64,000 nt of DNA from NCBI GenBank assembly GCA_963738305.1, contig CAVTVU010000003.1:1-64000 (forward strand), in the 5' to 3' direction. Of this stretch, positions 43,478 to 53,447 are shown piece by piece; position 1 is the first letter of the stretch; each line of letters begins with the position of its first letter. The translations under genes and the position numbers were made by a program. The stretch comes from JBBRHQ01 sp963738305. Its GTDB lineage: Bacteria > Actinomycetota > Thermoleophilia > Solirubrobacterales > 70-9. The notes beneath the pieces are model-generated. The model did no database searches, was not told where the DNA came from, and was given only the letters and a program-made list of their open reading frames with translations.

Positions 43478-44808
43478 TGGCTGTGAGGACCGCACCCCGT
43501 GACTCAACCGCCGTCTCGTGGGCCAACTGGGCGGGGGATCAGTCCTGTGCGCCGGCGGAGATCCTCAGTCCCCGGACCGTCACGGAGCTGGGCGAGGCGG
43601 TGGCGGCGGCGGCCACCGCCGGCCGCAAGGTCAGCGTTCCCGGTTCGGGGCACTCCTTCACCGAGGCCGCGATGACCGAAGGTTCGATGCTCCGGATCGA
43701 GGCGCTTTCAGGGGTGATCGACGCCGACCCGGCTTCCGGCCTCGTCAAGGTCGGGGCCGGCACCGTTCTCGCCGATCTCAATCTGGCCCTGGCCCGCCTC
43801 GGGCTGGCGATGGAGAACCTCGGCGACATCGACCGCCAGACGCATCGCCGGGGCGATCTCGACCGCAACCCACGGCACCGGCGCCGCTCTGCGCAACATC
43901 TCGGCCCAGGTCGAGGCGATCGAGCTGGTGCTCGGCGACGGCAGCGTCCGCGAGCTGACGGTGGAGCATGATCCGGAGCTGCTGCGGGCGGCCCGGGTAG
44001 GGGTGGGGGCCCTGGGGGCGATCTCCGCGGTCACCCTGCGCTGCGTCCGGGCCTTCACGCTGCACAGGATCGACCAGCCGCGCCCCCTGGAGGAGGTGCT
44101 CGGCTCCTTCTCCGAGCTGGCCGAGGCGAACGACCACTTCGAGTTCTTCGTCTTTCCCTACACCGAGGAGGCACTGACCATCCGGCGCAACCGCACCGAC
44201 CGGGAGCCGCGCCCGCGCGGGGCGCTGCGCCGCTATCTCTCCGACGTCGTGCTGGAGGAAGGCCTCGGCAGCCTGATGCTCCGCGCCACGAGGCGCTGGC
44301 CGAAGCTGATCCCCCGCTCGACCGGGCTGGCCGCCCGGGTGCTCTCACAGGGCGAGCACATCGACCGCAGCTACCGGATCTTCTCCAACCGCCGTGAGAT
44401 CCGCTTCACCGAGATGGAGTACGCGGTTCCGCGGGACAGCGGGCCCGAGGCCGTGCACAGGGTGCTGGAGCTGATCCGGGCGAGAGCCGGCTCGCGGTGG
44501 CGATGCCGATCGAGTGCCGGGTCGTCGCCCCCGACGACGCCCTGCTCAGTCCCTCCCACGAGCGCGAGACCACCTACGTCGCCGTCCACCAGTTCCCGGG
44601 TATGGAGTGGCGGCCCTACTTCGAGGCGGTCGAGGAGATCATGGACTCCTACGGCGGGCGCCCCCACTGGGGCAAGCGCCATTTCCAGACCGCCGAGACC
44701 CTGGCGCCTCGCTACCCCCGCTGGGCCGACTTCGCCGCCGCCCGCGACGAGCTCGACCCCGGTCGCGTCTTCGCCAACGAGTACGCGACCCGGGTGCTCG
44801 GCCCCTGA
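43477..44808 (+). CDS. FAD-linked sugar-1,4-lactone oxidase
   Basis: This is a VAO/p-cresol-methylhydroxylase-fold oxidase, related to L-gulono- or D-arabinono-1,4-lactone oxidase, of about 443 residues when restored. It has ANWAGDQSCAP, KVSVPGSGHSFTEAA, and, after a one-base shift near 43,845, IAGAISTATHGTGAALRN. The C-terminal ALO domain ends YPRWADFAAARDELDPG and FANEYATRVLG, after a second shift near 44,490. The start ATG overlaps the MFS stop (TGATG). The substrate is probably an aldonolactone or alditol. Confidence 0.85.
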
Positions 44809-44817
44809 GTTTGCATT

Positions 44818-44879
44818 GGCCGGCGCGGTGTTAGCGCCGGCACAGGCATGTCAGGCGGCGAAGCCGCCGCAAGTGGTTC
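44818..44879. repeat. Dispersed two-hairpin repeat, copy 2
   Basis: TTGGCCGGCGCGGTGTTA followed by GCGCCGGCACAGGCATGTC and GGCGGCGAAGCCGCC forms two stem-loops. It is nearly identical to copy 3 at 46,123 and similar to copy 1 in the groES-groEL spacer. It lies just beyond the stop of the alanine-racemase-fold gene. Confidence 0.75.
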
Positions 44880-46098
44880 CTAGAGGAAGGTGCGGCCCTC
44901 GCCGCGGTAGGTGGGGACGTGATCGACGATCTCGCCGCCCTCGACCAGGTAGAGCGAGTCGAAGCGCTCGCAGAGCTCCCCGGCCTTGGCGTGGCGGAAG
45001 TAGGCGCCGCTCGCCGATCTCCAGTCCGTCGGCGGCCTCGCCGAGCAGCGGCGTCTGCACCTCGCCGGCGCCCTCCTCGGGGTCGAGTCGCAGGCCCTCG
45101 GGCAGCCAGGGCGAGGGCAGCCGCACGGCGTCGCCGCTGCCCGAGGCGAGGTAGCCACCGCCGAGCGCGGTGACGACCCCCCGGCCGGGGCGGCGGACCA
45201 CCGGCAGGGCGAAGCCGGCCGCGGGGACCGGGGTGAAGCGGCTGTAGTGGTCGAAGAGGACCGGCGCGTAGAGGCCCGAGCCGGCGGCCAGCTCGGTCAC
45301 CGACGGATCGTCGGCGCGTCAGCTCGAGGCTGCCGGTGCCGCCGCCGTTGACCAGCTCGATCTCGGCGATCTCGCGCACCGCGGCGACGATCCGCCCGCG
45401 CCGGCGCCGCAGCTCCCGCGCCGAGCGACGCTGCATGAAGCGGATCGCGGCGCCGCGCAGCCTGCGGCCCGGGGGCCGGTCGCCGACCCCGGCGATCTGT
45501 CCCTCGTAGGCCATCAGCGCCGACCAGGCGCAGCTGCGGGCGGCCGTCGATCTCGCGGGCCAGGGCGACACGGCGTCGGCGACCGTGTGGACCGGCGAGC
45601 GCTTCGGGCCCGACCTTGACCCGTCCGCCCAGCGCCCACCAGCCGGCGTCGACGTCGATGCACAACCTGACCGGCGCCGCCGCGGCGCCCAGCACCGACT
45701 CGATCATCTCGAGGTGCTCGACGCAGTCGACCATCACCACCGGCGCCTGCTCGGGGTTGGCGGCGCTTCGCGATCGCCAGCTCGGCGAGCGCGCCGCGGT
45801 CGGCCGTGGGATAGGCGAGCAGCAGGTCCTCGAATCCCTCCGAGGCGAGCCAGAGCGTCTCGGGCAGGGTGAAGGTGAGCAGTCCGGCGAAGCCCTCGCC
45901 GCGGGCGAGGATCCGCTCGCAGCAGCGCCCGGCATCGCACCGACTTGGTCGCCAGGCGGATCGGCTTGCCGCCGGCGCGGCGGGCCATGTCGGAGGCGTT
46001 GGCCCACATCGCGTCGAGGTCGACGAAGGCGAACGGCGCCTCGACCTCGGAGAAGACCCGCTCGTAGCGGCTGTGGGTCTGCTCGGGGGCGGGCACGG
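44880..46098 (-). CDS. PLP-dependent alanine-racemase-fold enzyme (amino acid deaminase/D-TA type)
   Basis: This is an alanine racemase N-domain/D-threonine aldolase-like PLP enzyme of about 405 residues. The GTG start at 46098 gives PAPEQTHSRYERVF. FAFVDLDAMWANASDM leads to GGKPIRLATKSVRC with the PLP lysine, then ILARGEGFAGLLTFTLPE, IDVDAGWWAL and IELVNGGGTGSLELT. AGSGLYAPVLFDHYS, LPVVRRPGRGVVTALGG and YFRHAKAGELCERF with HVPTYRGEGRTFL close it. At least five indels (near 45,910, 45,760, 45,555, 45,300, 45,005) break it. It is bracketed by repeat copies 2 and 3. Exact substrate unknown. Confidence 0.78.
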
Positions 46099-46122
46099 CG
46101 GCGAGCCTACATTTCCCAAAGG

Positions 46123-46180
46123 CCGGCGCGGTGTAGCGCCGGCACAGGCATGTCAGGCCGCGAAGCCGCCGCAGGTGTTT
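46123..46180. repeat. Dispersed two-hairpin repeat, copy 3
   Basis: GGCCGGCGCGGTGTAGCGCC then GGCACAGGCATGTCAGG and CCGCGAAGCCGCCGC. Same orientation as copy 2, differing at a few positions. It is upstream of the enzyme gene start and 40 bp before tRNA-Ser. A further short ggccggcg follows at 46,186. Confidence 0.75.
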
Positions 46181-46219
46181 CCTCAAGGCCGGCGATTCCT
46201 CTCCTACAATCGGACGCCC

Positions 46220-46308
46220 GGAGAGGTGGCCGAGTGGCTGAAGGCACTCGCCTGCTAAGCGAGTAGGGGGCGCAAGCTCTCTCGAGGGTTCGAATCCCTC
46301 CCTCTCCG
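46220..46308 (+). tRNA. tRNA-Ser (GCU)
   Basis: This is an 89-nt class II tRNA: acceptor GGAGAGG/CCTCTCC, D-arm GGCCGAGTGGCTGAAGGC, anticodon loop CTGCTAA (GCT), variable arm GGGGGCGCAAGCTCTCTC, T-loop GGTTCGAATCC. No CCA is encoded. It precedes the YkuD gene by 38 bp. Confidence 0.96.
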
Positions 46309-46346
46309 CTGGTGGACTCCTGTCTCGACAGGCCCTCTGCCCGCTG

Positions 46347-47190
46347 ATGGCCCGGCGGCTGGCCATCTCCGTCGCCTGCCTCGCCACCCTGGTCGGCTCC
46401 GCCCTGGCGACGACCGCGATCCTCCGCAACAACGAGCGCGGCTCCGCGACGGCTGCGGTCACCGTGGTCGCCGGAGCAGCCGACCGGCCGCGCCCCGGGT
46501 CCCGAGCGCGCGCCCCAGCCACCGAGCCCGGTCGCGCTTCCTGCCCCACGGCACGGGTGCCGAGCATCGGGGTGCGGCCGGCGCGGGGCCCCTACTTCTC
46601 GATCGTCAGGCTGCTGCCCGGCAAGCGGGTTGGCGGTCTCGCGGCGCCCGGGCGGGGACCCGGTGGCCACGCTCGGGCCGCGGACCGAGTTCGGCTCGCC
46701 GGTGGTGCTCGCGGTCGATCATCGGCGCGGCGACTGGGTCGGCTTCCAGACGCCCGCAGCTGCCGAACGGCCGAGCTCGGCTGGGCGCGCTTCGACCCCT
46801 CGCGGATGCAGCTCTACTGGACCAAGTACTCGCTCGGCCGTCGACCTCTCCGAGCGCAGCCTCGAGATCCGCTACGGGAACGATGCGGTCTCGCGCTTCA
46901 CCGTCACCGTCGGCGGAGCCGGCTCGGAGACGCCGCTGGGCCGCTTCGCGATCACCGACGCCCTCACCTTTGACTCGAGCCCCTACTACGGCTGCTGCGC
47001 CCTGGCCCTCTCAGGCCACCAGCCGCACCTGCCTCCCGGCTGGATCGGCGGGAACCGGCTGGCGATCCACGGCACCCCCGGCCCGGTCGGCCTCGCCGCC
47101 TCGGCGGGCTGCGTGCGCGCCACCGACGCCACGATGCGGGAACTGTTCCGCACCGTCCCCCTTGGCACGCCGGTGTTCGTCTCCGGCTAA
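46347..47190 (+). CDS. YkuD-type L,D-transpeptidase
   Basis: This is a peptidoglycan cross-linking enzyme that forms 3->3 bonds, about 280 residues. It starts MARRLAISVACLATLVGSAL (signal anchor). A proline/alanine-rich linker follows, then an N-terminal module. The catalytic domain begins VDLSERSLEIRYGND, with PLGRFAITDAL. The motif LAIHGTPGPVG, then AASAGCVRATDATM, supplies the catalytic His and Cys (SxGCVR). Shifts at about 46,640 and 46,840 break the frame. Exported and cell-wall acting. Confidence 0.88.
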
Positions 47191-47193
47191 GCG

Positions 47194-48601
47194 TCAGGCC
47201 GGGGCGGCCGCCAATCCCTCGATCTCGGCCTCCAGCTCGACGGCCAGATCGTCGAGGTCGGCGAGCACGTCGCGATCACCCGGTCAGGCCGAAGAAGACA
47301 CCACCGTCGTAGCTGACCACGCCGATCGAGAGCGCATGGCCCTGGGGTGAGAGCGGGACGCACGGGTACACCTCGAGCAGCCGGCGCCCGAGCAGGTAGA
47401 AGGGCATCTGCGGGCCCGGAACGTTGGAGATGACCAGGTTCCAGGTCAGCGGCCGGGAGATCGCCTCGGCGAGCAGCCGGTTGATGGTCGGCGGAGTCCA
47501 GCCGGTGGCATCGATGATCAGGGATGCGGCGTGGGCCTGCTCGGATTCCTTCAGCCGCGCCGTCTCCTCTGTCACCTTTTCGAGGCGCGTCTGCGGGTCG
47601 GGGGCGTCAAGCGGCAGCGAGACTTGGATCGAGGTGATCCGGTTGCCCATCGCGTTCTGCTCGTGCGGACGCCGGATGCTGACGGGGACCAGTGCGACAA
47701 GGTAGGCGGGCGATTCCTCGCCTTGACCGGCATCGCCTTCGGCGCGGCTGAGGAGGAAGCGCCCCAGGGCCCCGGCGGCGATCGAGAGGACAACGTCGTT
47801 GACCGTCGAGCCCGGCGCAGCGGAGCGGGCCGCCTTGATCGCCCCGAGGTCGGCCCCGGCCCAGGCCACCCGGCGGTCGCGACCGATCTCGACGTTGAGC
47901 GCGCTGGGCGGCACCCCGGGTCCGCCGGCGGCGAGGCCGGCGAAGCCCTCTGCCGTCTTCATTGCCCGGGCCGCCGTCTCGACGAAGGGCGTCGTCAGCG
48001 TCTCGCGGGCGACTTTGCGGGCGGCCCGGATCGGGCGCCGCAGGGTGGCGGTGGCCTCGCCGATGAACAGCATCCCGGGGCTCGATTGGTCGGGCTCCCA
48101 CGGTTCCGAGGGCTCGGGCTCCGTCCGTGCCGGGTCGGGGTCGAGGAGGATCGTCCCGACGTCGACGGCGGAGACCCCGTCGACCAGCGCGTGATGTGTC
48201 TTCGAGAGGTAGGCGTGGCGCTCGCCCTCGAGCCCCTCGATCAGGTAGAGCTGCCAGAGCGGCCGCGCGAGGTCGAGCGAGCCGGACATGATCTGCCCGA
48301 TCAGCTCCCGCAGCTCCGCGCTTCCCCCCGGCGAGGGCAGGCCGGCCCGCCGGACGTGCCAGCGGATATCGAAGCGCTCGACGTCTGCCCAGCGGGGATT
48401 GGTCAGCTGCACTCCCGGCGCCTTCGCCACGCGCTGGCGGTAGCGGGGAATCAGGTGAAGGCGCGATTCGACGTGGCGCAGCAGGTCCTCGTAGCGCGGC
48501 GGCGCGCCCTCCATGATCATCGTTCCGCCTACGTTGACGTGGATCGGCCCGCGCTCGGCCAGCAGCGAGGACATGTCGGAGGCGGAGAGCCGCTCGGGCA
48601 C
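47194..48601 (-). CDS. WS/DGAT-family acyltransferase
   Basis: This is a wax ester synthase/diacylglycerol acyltransferase-like enzyme of about 470 residues. It begins MPERLSASDMSSLLAERG. The active-site motif is HHALVDGVSA (HHxxxDG). It has VPVSIRRPHEQNAMGNRI, IISNVPGP (as LVISNVPGPQMPFYLLG) and ends GVVSYDGGVFFGLTG. The printed stop at 47276 results from one base. In the restored frame it continues DVLADLDDLAVELEAE to a stop at 47194. It makes storage lipids from acyl-CoA; the acceptor is unknown. Confidence 0.9.
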
Positions 48602-48681
48602 GACGCGAGCCTATCCGCGCCGGGCGCTGAAACATCCGGGCCCGGTGGGGGCACGGCTCCGCCTGAGCCGCGAGCGGGAGA

Positions 48682-50126
48682 ATGGAGGGGGTGATCCCCC
48701 ACTCCCCGAACCGCCGCACCAAGATCGTCGCCACGGTTGGGCCGGCCACCTGGGCAGCCCGAGCGGCTGGCCGAGCTGATCGCCGCCGGGGCCGACGTCC
48801 TCCGGCTCAACTTCTCCCACGCCGAGCCCGAGCGCCAGGCACAGACGATCGACTCGATTCGCGGCGCCGCCGAGCAGGTGGGCCGCGAGGTGGCGATCCT
48901 CGGCGACCTCCCAGGCCCGAAGCTGCGGATCGGCTCGATGCGTGGCGACGTGGTCGAGCTGGACACCGGCACCACGGTCACGCTCACTTCCGACGGCGGC
49001 ATCGGCGACGAGCGGCGGATTCCCGTCTCCTGGGCGGGCCTGCCGGGGGCGCTCGGCCCGGACGAGCTCGTCTACCTCGCCGACGGCGCGATCCGCCTGC
49101 GCGTACTCGGGGCTGTCCCCAGCGGGGTCGAATGCGAGGTCGAGGTCGGCGGCGCCCTCGAGCTCCCACAAGGGGATGAACCTGCCCGGGGCGGAGACCG
49201 GGCTGCCGGCGATCGACGTGGATGACCTGCGCTGGGTCGATTTCGCGGTGCGCGAGCGGGTCGACCTGCTGGCGGTCTCCTTCGTGCGCCGCGCCGCCGA
49301 CCTCGGCCCGGTCGAGGAGCGCCTGCACCAGCTCCATTCCGACATCCCGCTGATCGCCAAGATCGAGAAGCCGCAGGCGGCCGAGAACGCCGAGGAGATC
49401 ATCAGGGCGGCGACGAGCGGGATCATGGTCGCCCGAGGCGACCTCGGAATCGAGCTGCCGCTCTCCCGGGTCCCGATCGTGCAGAAGGAGCTGATCCGCA
49501 AGGCGGGCAAGCTCTCCAAGCCGGCGATCACCGCGACCCAGATGCTCGCATCGATGGTCACTGCCCGGCGCCCGACCCGGGCCGAGGTCACCGACGTCGC
49601 CAACGCGATCTACGACGGCACCGACGCGGTGATGCTCTCCGAGGAGACGGCGGTCGGGCAGAACCCGATCGAGGCGGTGCGGGTAATGGACCGGATCGCG
49701 CGCGAGACCGAGACCGACCTCAGCTACGGCGAGTGGCTGCTGGCTCGCACCGAGAAGGCGACCCAGGACGTCGCCGACTCGGTCGCCCAGAGCGCGGTCG
49801 GCTCCGCCTACCGGCTCGGCCTGGCGGCGCTAGTCGTGCCGACGACCAGCGGGCGCACGGCACGGCTGATCTCGGCGCATCGCCCCAACGTGCCGGTCCT
49901 GGCGATCTCGCCGCGGATCGAGACGGTGCGGCGGATGAACCTGCTGTTCGGGGTGAGGGCGGTGCTGAATGACCAGACGAGCGAGATCCGCGACCTGCTT
50001 CACGATTGCGCCGCGCTGGCGGCGATGCACGGAGTGGCTCGGCCGGGGGAGCTGGTCGGGATCGTCGCCGGGCTGCCCGACCAGGAACTGGGGACCAACC
50101 TGTTCGAGATCCACCGGGTGCCCTGA
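48682..50126 (+). CDS. pyk: Pyruvate kinase
   Basis: This is the glycolytic enzyme that makes ATP and pyruvate from PEP. Across two frameshifts (near 48,755 and 49,165) it reads RRTKIVATVGPAT, GADVLRLNFSHA, GREVAILGDLPGPKLRIG, KGMNLPGA, IPLIAKIEKPQAAENAEEI, GIMVARGDLGIEL (catalytic Asp/Glu region), VTDVANAIYDGTDAVMLSEET and the C-terminal allosteric domain ALVVPTTSGRTARLIS ending EIHRVP. About 480 residues, normal. The start at 48682 gives MEGVIPHSPNRRTK. Confidence 0.93.
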
Positions 50127-50221
50127 CGTCCCTCTGCCGGCTTGGCGGGCTCCCGCGCGGCGGAACAATCGTCCAACCAGCGAGGCGCCGTCGCCGCGGG
50201 TTTCGCTAGGATGCCGCGCCA

Positions 50222-50890
50222 ATGGTCAGGGGAGCGATCTCGTCGCGACAGGGACTGCGCCCGCTCGGACTGCTCGCCGCCGCCATGGCTGGGGTGGCTC
50301 TGCTGCTGGCGATCAACGCCGGCGAGGCCTCGGCCGCGCGGGTTCCCTGCCCCGGCACGTTCCGCGTGCTCCACAACGACCACATCGGTCGGATGTCGTT
50401 GCCGGCGGGTCAGTACCAGATCACAATCCTGCAGAGCGGGACGCCGAGCTGCGCGACCGCCTCGAAGCTGTTCACCCGCTTCCTCGAGGACTTCGACGGC
50501 AAGCTCCCCTACGGGTACCGGATCAGCGCCGCGAAGCGCGCCTTCGTGAAGAGCCCCGGGGTCGGCTTCGCCGTGAAGCGGAACGGCGGAGGCGGCGGCG
50601 GTGGTGGAGGCGGCGGCGGTCGCCACCCGAAGAACGGACGCTTCTGCCGGGGCACGTTCAGCGTCCTTCACAACGACCACATCGGCAAGCTGCAACTGCC
50701 GAAGGGCAGGTACTGGATCATCCTGCTGCAGAAGAACGGGCTGACCTGCGCCCGCGCTTCGTCGCTGTTCAGCAGGTTCCTCGACTCCCCGGGCGGGCGC
50801 CTGCCGAACCCCTGGCAGGTCAACCCGCAGACGGCGAAGTTCCGCCGCGGGCCGAACGGCAACGGCTTCCGCGTCAAGCCGACCAGCTAG
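50222..50890 (+). CDS. Secreted duplicated-domain protein with Gly linker
   Basis: This is a 222-residue exported protein. The signal is LGLLAAAMAGVALLLAINAGEASA. Two homologous domains of about 75 residues follow: C-P-G-TFRVLHNDHIG ... GFAVK and C-R-G-TFSVLHNDHIG ... GFRVK. They are joined by a run of 12 glycines. Conserved features are VLHNDHIG, LPxGxY, CAxASxLFxRFL, GxLP and GxGFxVK, with two Cys per domain, likely a disulfide. I recognise no known family function. It looks like a small surface-exposed binding module. Confidence 0.8.
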   Translation: MVRGAISSRQGLRPLGLLAAAMAGVALLLAINAGEASAARVPCPGTFRVLHNDHIGRMSLPAGQYQITILQSGTPSCATASKLFTRFLEDFDGKLPYGYRISAAKRAFVKSPGVGFAVKRNGGGGGGGGGGGGRHPKNGRFCRGTFSVLHNDHIGKLQLPKGRYWIILLQKNGLTCARASSLFSRFLDSPGGRLPNPWQVNPQTAKFRRGPNGNGFRVKPTS

Positions 50891-50897
50891 CGCCTGC

Positions 50898-51549
50898 TCA
50901 GCGGACCACGCGGACGTTGAAGGCGGCCGTGTCGAGTGCGCCCATCATCCGCAGCCACAGCGGCAGATACATCTCCATTCCGCGGGCGGCGCCGATCTCG
51001 CCGAGGTCGAGGATCGAGTCCTCCGGCCAGCCGAAGGCGTGAAGGAGGGCGCTTGACTTCGCCCTTGGCGCCGGGGTCGTTTCCGGCGACGAAGATCGTG
51101 CTCGGCTCCGACAGCGAACCGGGCTCGACCATCACCGCCGCATTGACCGTGTTCAGGGCCTTCACGACCTTGGCGTCGGGATGGGCGGCCTGGATGCGCT
51201 CCGCGAGGCTGTCGTCGTTGCAGACGCTCAGCGTCGGCGGCATTCCCTGGGAGAAGTCGAGCGCGTTGGCGACGTCGACCAGCACCTTGCCGGCAAGGTT
51301 CTCCGCCCCCGCCGCATCGAGGGCCTCGAGCGAGGCGCCGCCGGCGGTGCAGTTGAAGACGATCTCGCCGGCCGCGGCGGCGTCGGCGAAGCTGCCCTGT
51401 GCGGCGCCGGCGCCGGCCGCCTCAACCCAGGCGCCCGCGTCCTCGTTGTCGGCGCTACGCGAGCCCATCGTCACCTCGTGCCCCAGCTCGACCAGCTTGG
51501 AGGCGATCGTCTGCCCGACTCCGCCCGTGCCCAACACCGCAACCTTCAT
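50898..51549 (-). CDS. NADPH-dependent F420 reductase-like/NADP oxidoreductase
   Basis: This is a 217-residue Rossmann protein. The ATG at 51549 follows an aaggagg site and gives MKVAVLGTGGVGQTIASKL. HEVTMGSRSADNE, EIVFNCTAGGASLEAL and KVVKALNTVNAAVMV agree with the F420-dependent NADP reductase-like (NADP_Rdtase) family. After a one-base shift near 51,045 the C-terminus is LDLGEIGAARGMEMYLPLW ending AFNVRVVR at 50898. Thermoleophilia use F420, but whether this protein does cannot be proved. Confidence 0.85.
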
Positions 51550-51621
51550 GCCGCCTCCTTCAGTCGAGTCCGAGTGCCCGACCGAGGCTAGCGAGCCGCC
51601 GCGCTCGGCTAGATTGGGTGG

Positions 51622-51954
51622 ATGGGCGCGAACGGTGGCGACGACTTGGTGGCGGAGGTGACGACTTGGGATGGGGTCAGCACGGCCGAGGGGCGCTTCG
51701 GGTCGACGCGCTTCATGCTCGGACGTCGCGAGCTGGGACACCTGCATCCGCCGTCCACGCTCGACATGCCCCTACCGCCGGAGCAGAAGCGCGAGCTGGT
51801 CGAACGAGGCGAGGCGGAGCGCCACCGCTGGACGCCCCCGGAATCGGGCTGGGTGACGATCCGCCTCTCCGGCGAGGAAGCCACCCGCCACGCGATCGGA
51901 CTCCTGCGCGAGCGCTACGAGCACGCTCGCGATGTGCGGGCGGAGCGCACGTGA
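51622..51954 (+). CDS. Luciferase-domain (DUF5519-like) protein
   Basis: This is a 110-residue protein with GRRELGHLHPPSTLDMPLP, KRELVERGEAERHRW and PPESGWVTIRLSGEE. That is the pattern of the small 'luciferase domain' family (fungal-luciferase-related). The function in bacteria is unknown. Its stop overlaps the start of the cupin gene (GTGA), so the two are coupled. Confidence 0.7.
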   Translation: MGANGGDDLVAEVTTWDGVSTAEGRFGSTRFMLGRRELGHLHPPSTLDMPLPPEQKRELVERGEAERHRWTPPESGWVTIRLSGEEATRHAIGLLRERYEHARDVRAERT

Positions 51955-52475
51955 AGCTTTTCGACGCCTCGCAGGGCCCGCGGATCCTCGGTCCGGCCGA
52001 GGGCAAGGCCATCGACCTGCAGTCGATCGGGGTCCGCTTCATGGCATGGGCCGAGGAGACGGGCGGCGGGTTCTCCGTGGTCGAGCACCCGATCCCTCCG
52101 CGCACACTGGCGGCGCCGTTGCATCGCCACTCGCGCGAGGACGAGTTCAGCTTCGTCCTCGAGGGCCGCATGGGGGCGATGCTGGGCAACGACATCGTCT
52201 ACGCGGAGGTCGGCGACCTGGCGTTCAAGCCGCGAAACCAATGGCACACGTTCTGGAACCCCGACGACGGACCCTGCCGGATCCTCGAGATCATCTCCCC
52301 CGGGGGCTTCGAGCACTATTTCGACGAGATGGCCGAGCTGGTCGCGTCCCCGGAGTTCGATTCCGCCGACATGGTCAAGCTCGGCGCCCGCTACGGGCTG
52401 GAGTCGGACCCGGAGAGTGTGCCCCGGCTCTGCGAGGAGCAGGGGTTGGACCACCCGATGCTGCACATGGGCTAG
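51951..52475 (+). CDS. Cupin-domain protein
   Basis: This is a 174-residue single-cupin protein. The GTG at 51951 overlaps the previous stop. The barrel has APLHRHSREDEFSFVLEGRM (HxH...E metal motif), IVYAEVGDLAFKPRNQWHTFWN (second His) and CRILEIISPGGFEHYFDEMAEL. The metal-binding set H-H-E-H is complete. A small-molecule isomerase, dioxygenase or binding role is possible. Confidence 0.88.
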   Translation: MKLFDASQGPRILGPAEGKAIDLQSIGVRFMAWAEETGGGFSVVEHPIPPRTLAAPLHRHSREDEFSFVLEGRMGAMLGNDIVYAEVGDLAFKPRNQWHTFWNPDDGPCRILEIISPGGFEHYFDEMAELVASPEFDSADMVKLGARYGLESDPESVPRLCEEQGLDHPMLHMG

Positions 52476-52570
52476 CCGTGGTGTGAGGGACTTGGTCCCT
52501 GGGGTGGCTTCCGGTGGGAGGCGGCACGGCCGACGATGGCCGGGTCAGCCACCGAACCCCAGGAGACAAA

Positions 52571-53032
52571 ATGATCCGCCCCAAGAACCTCGCAATAGCC
52601 ACCCTCGCGGCACTCGCTTTCACCGCCACAGCCGCCGGGCCCGCCGCGGCCTCACACGGCAAGGCACACAAGCAGGCCAGGGCGCACCACCACCGCGCGA
52701 CGGTCCCTTCCGGCACGCCTCCCTCTCAGCCGAACGCGACCACCCCGGCCATCTCACGCATCGGCCCGGGAGGGCGCCCGATCCGGCTCATCCTGGGGGG
52801 GACGGTGGGCGGGACTGTCGTGGCGATGCAGACCGGCACCTGGCAGCACGGCAACGACGATGACGATTGCCAGATCGACGCGGACACCGCGAACATGTGG
52901 CAGGAGAAGGGCGACTACCTGGCCGGCCAGGGGGATCAGGCCGGAGCCGCCGAGGCCTACGACAACGCCTCGACCGTCGCCGGAGAGGCGAACGCCGGAG
53001 GGTGCAACCTCTTCCTCAACGACAACGCGTAA
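52571..53032 (+). CDS. Small secreted hypothetical protein
   Basis: This is a 153-residue exported protein I do not recognise. The signal peptide is LAIATLAALAFTATAAGPAAA. It is followed by a His/Ala-rich segment (HGKAHKQARAHHHRA), a Gly-rich hydrophobic stretch (IRLILGGTVGGTVVAM) and an acidic C-terminal half (GNDDDDCQIDADTANMW, DQAGAAEAYDNASTVAGEANAGGC). Two Cys residues could pair. An aggaga site precedes the ATG. It ends 87 bp before tRNA-Arg. Confidence 0.6.
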   Translation: MIRPKNLAIATLAALAFTATAAGPAAASHGKAHKQARAHHHRATVPSGTPPSQPNATTPAISRIGPGGRPIRLILGGTVGGTVVAMQTGTWQHGNDDDDCQIDADTANMWQEKGDYLAGQGDQAGAAEAYDNASTVAGEANAGGCNLFLNDNA

Positions 53033-53119
53033 CGGCGATCCCGCTCGAGGGGGCCGGGATCCGGCGGAACCGCCGCTCCCGGCCCTCTCGTAGAATCGCT
53101 CCGCCGGCAACCCCGGCCC

Positions 53120-53193
53120 GCGCCCGTAGCTCAGTTGGATAGAGCGTCGGTCTACGAAACCGAAGGTCACAGGTTCGAATCCTGTCGGGCGCG
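53120..53193 (+). tRNA. tRNA-Arg (ACG)
   Basis: This is a 74-nt tRNA: acceptor GCGCCCG/CGGGCGC, D-arm GCTCAGTTGGATAGAGC, anticodon loop CTACGAA (ACG), T-loop GGTTCGAATCC. No CCA is encoded. Its 3' half from 53,152 is duplicated at 55,247, marking an integration site. Confidence 0.97.
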
Positions 53194-53218
53194 TTGGCTT
53201 TGCAGAGCGGAATCGGCT
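53152..53218. repeat. attL-like direct repeat (tRNA-Arg 3' half)
   Basis: This 67-bp stretch starts at the anticodon loop of tRNA-Arg and runs 25 bp past its 3' end. It recurs at 55,247-55,313 with three mismatches (53,166 G/T, 53,202 G/C, 53,216 G/C). The position is a common tyrosine-integrase attachment site. Confidence 0.7.
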
Positions 53219-53447
53219 TGTGCAAACGGTTTGGGCAAGAACGCGAGCCCGGGCCGAGGTCAGCTTCGAGACTCGGCCCGAACCCGGACCAGGGCGTCAC
53301 GGTCCGACTCTCGGGTGGCGCCCGCGTGGCCACGCACCGTTTGGCCTCGAACCCGGAGGCGAACTGGCCCGCCATCGCCTGTCAGGTTGCGCGACCAGAC
53401 CTTTCGCTCCGGCAAGACTCGGGGCGTTTGCGGTCGCGAGCCACCCC
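53194..53447. other. Non-coding left flank of the tRNA-Arg island
   Basis: I see no gene in this 254-bp stretch. It holds a hairpin, CGGGCCGAG (53250-53258) with CTCGGCCCG (53272-53280), loop 13, which could be a terminator or a remnant of an element end. Confidence 0.35.
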
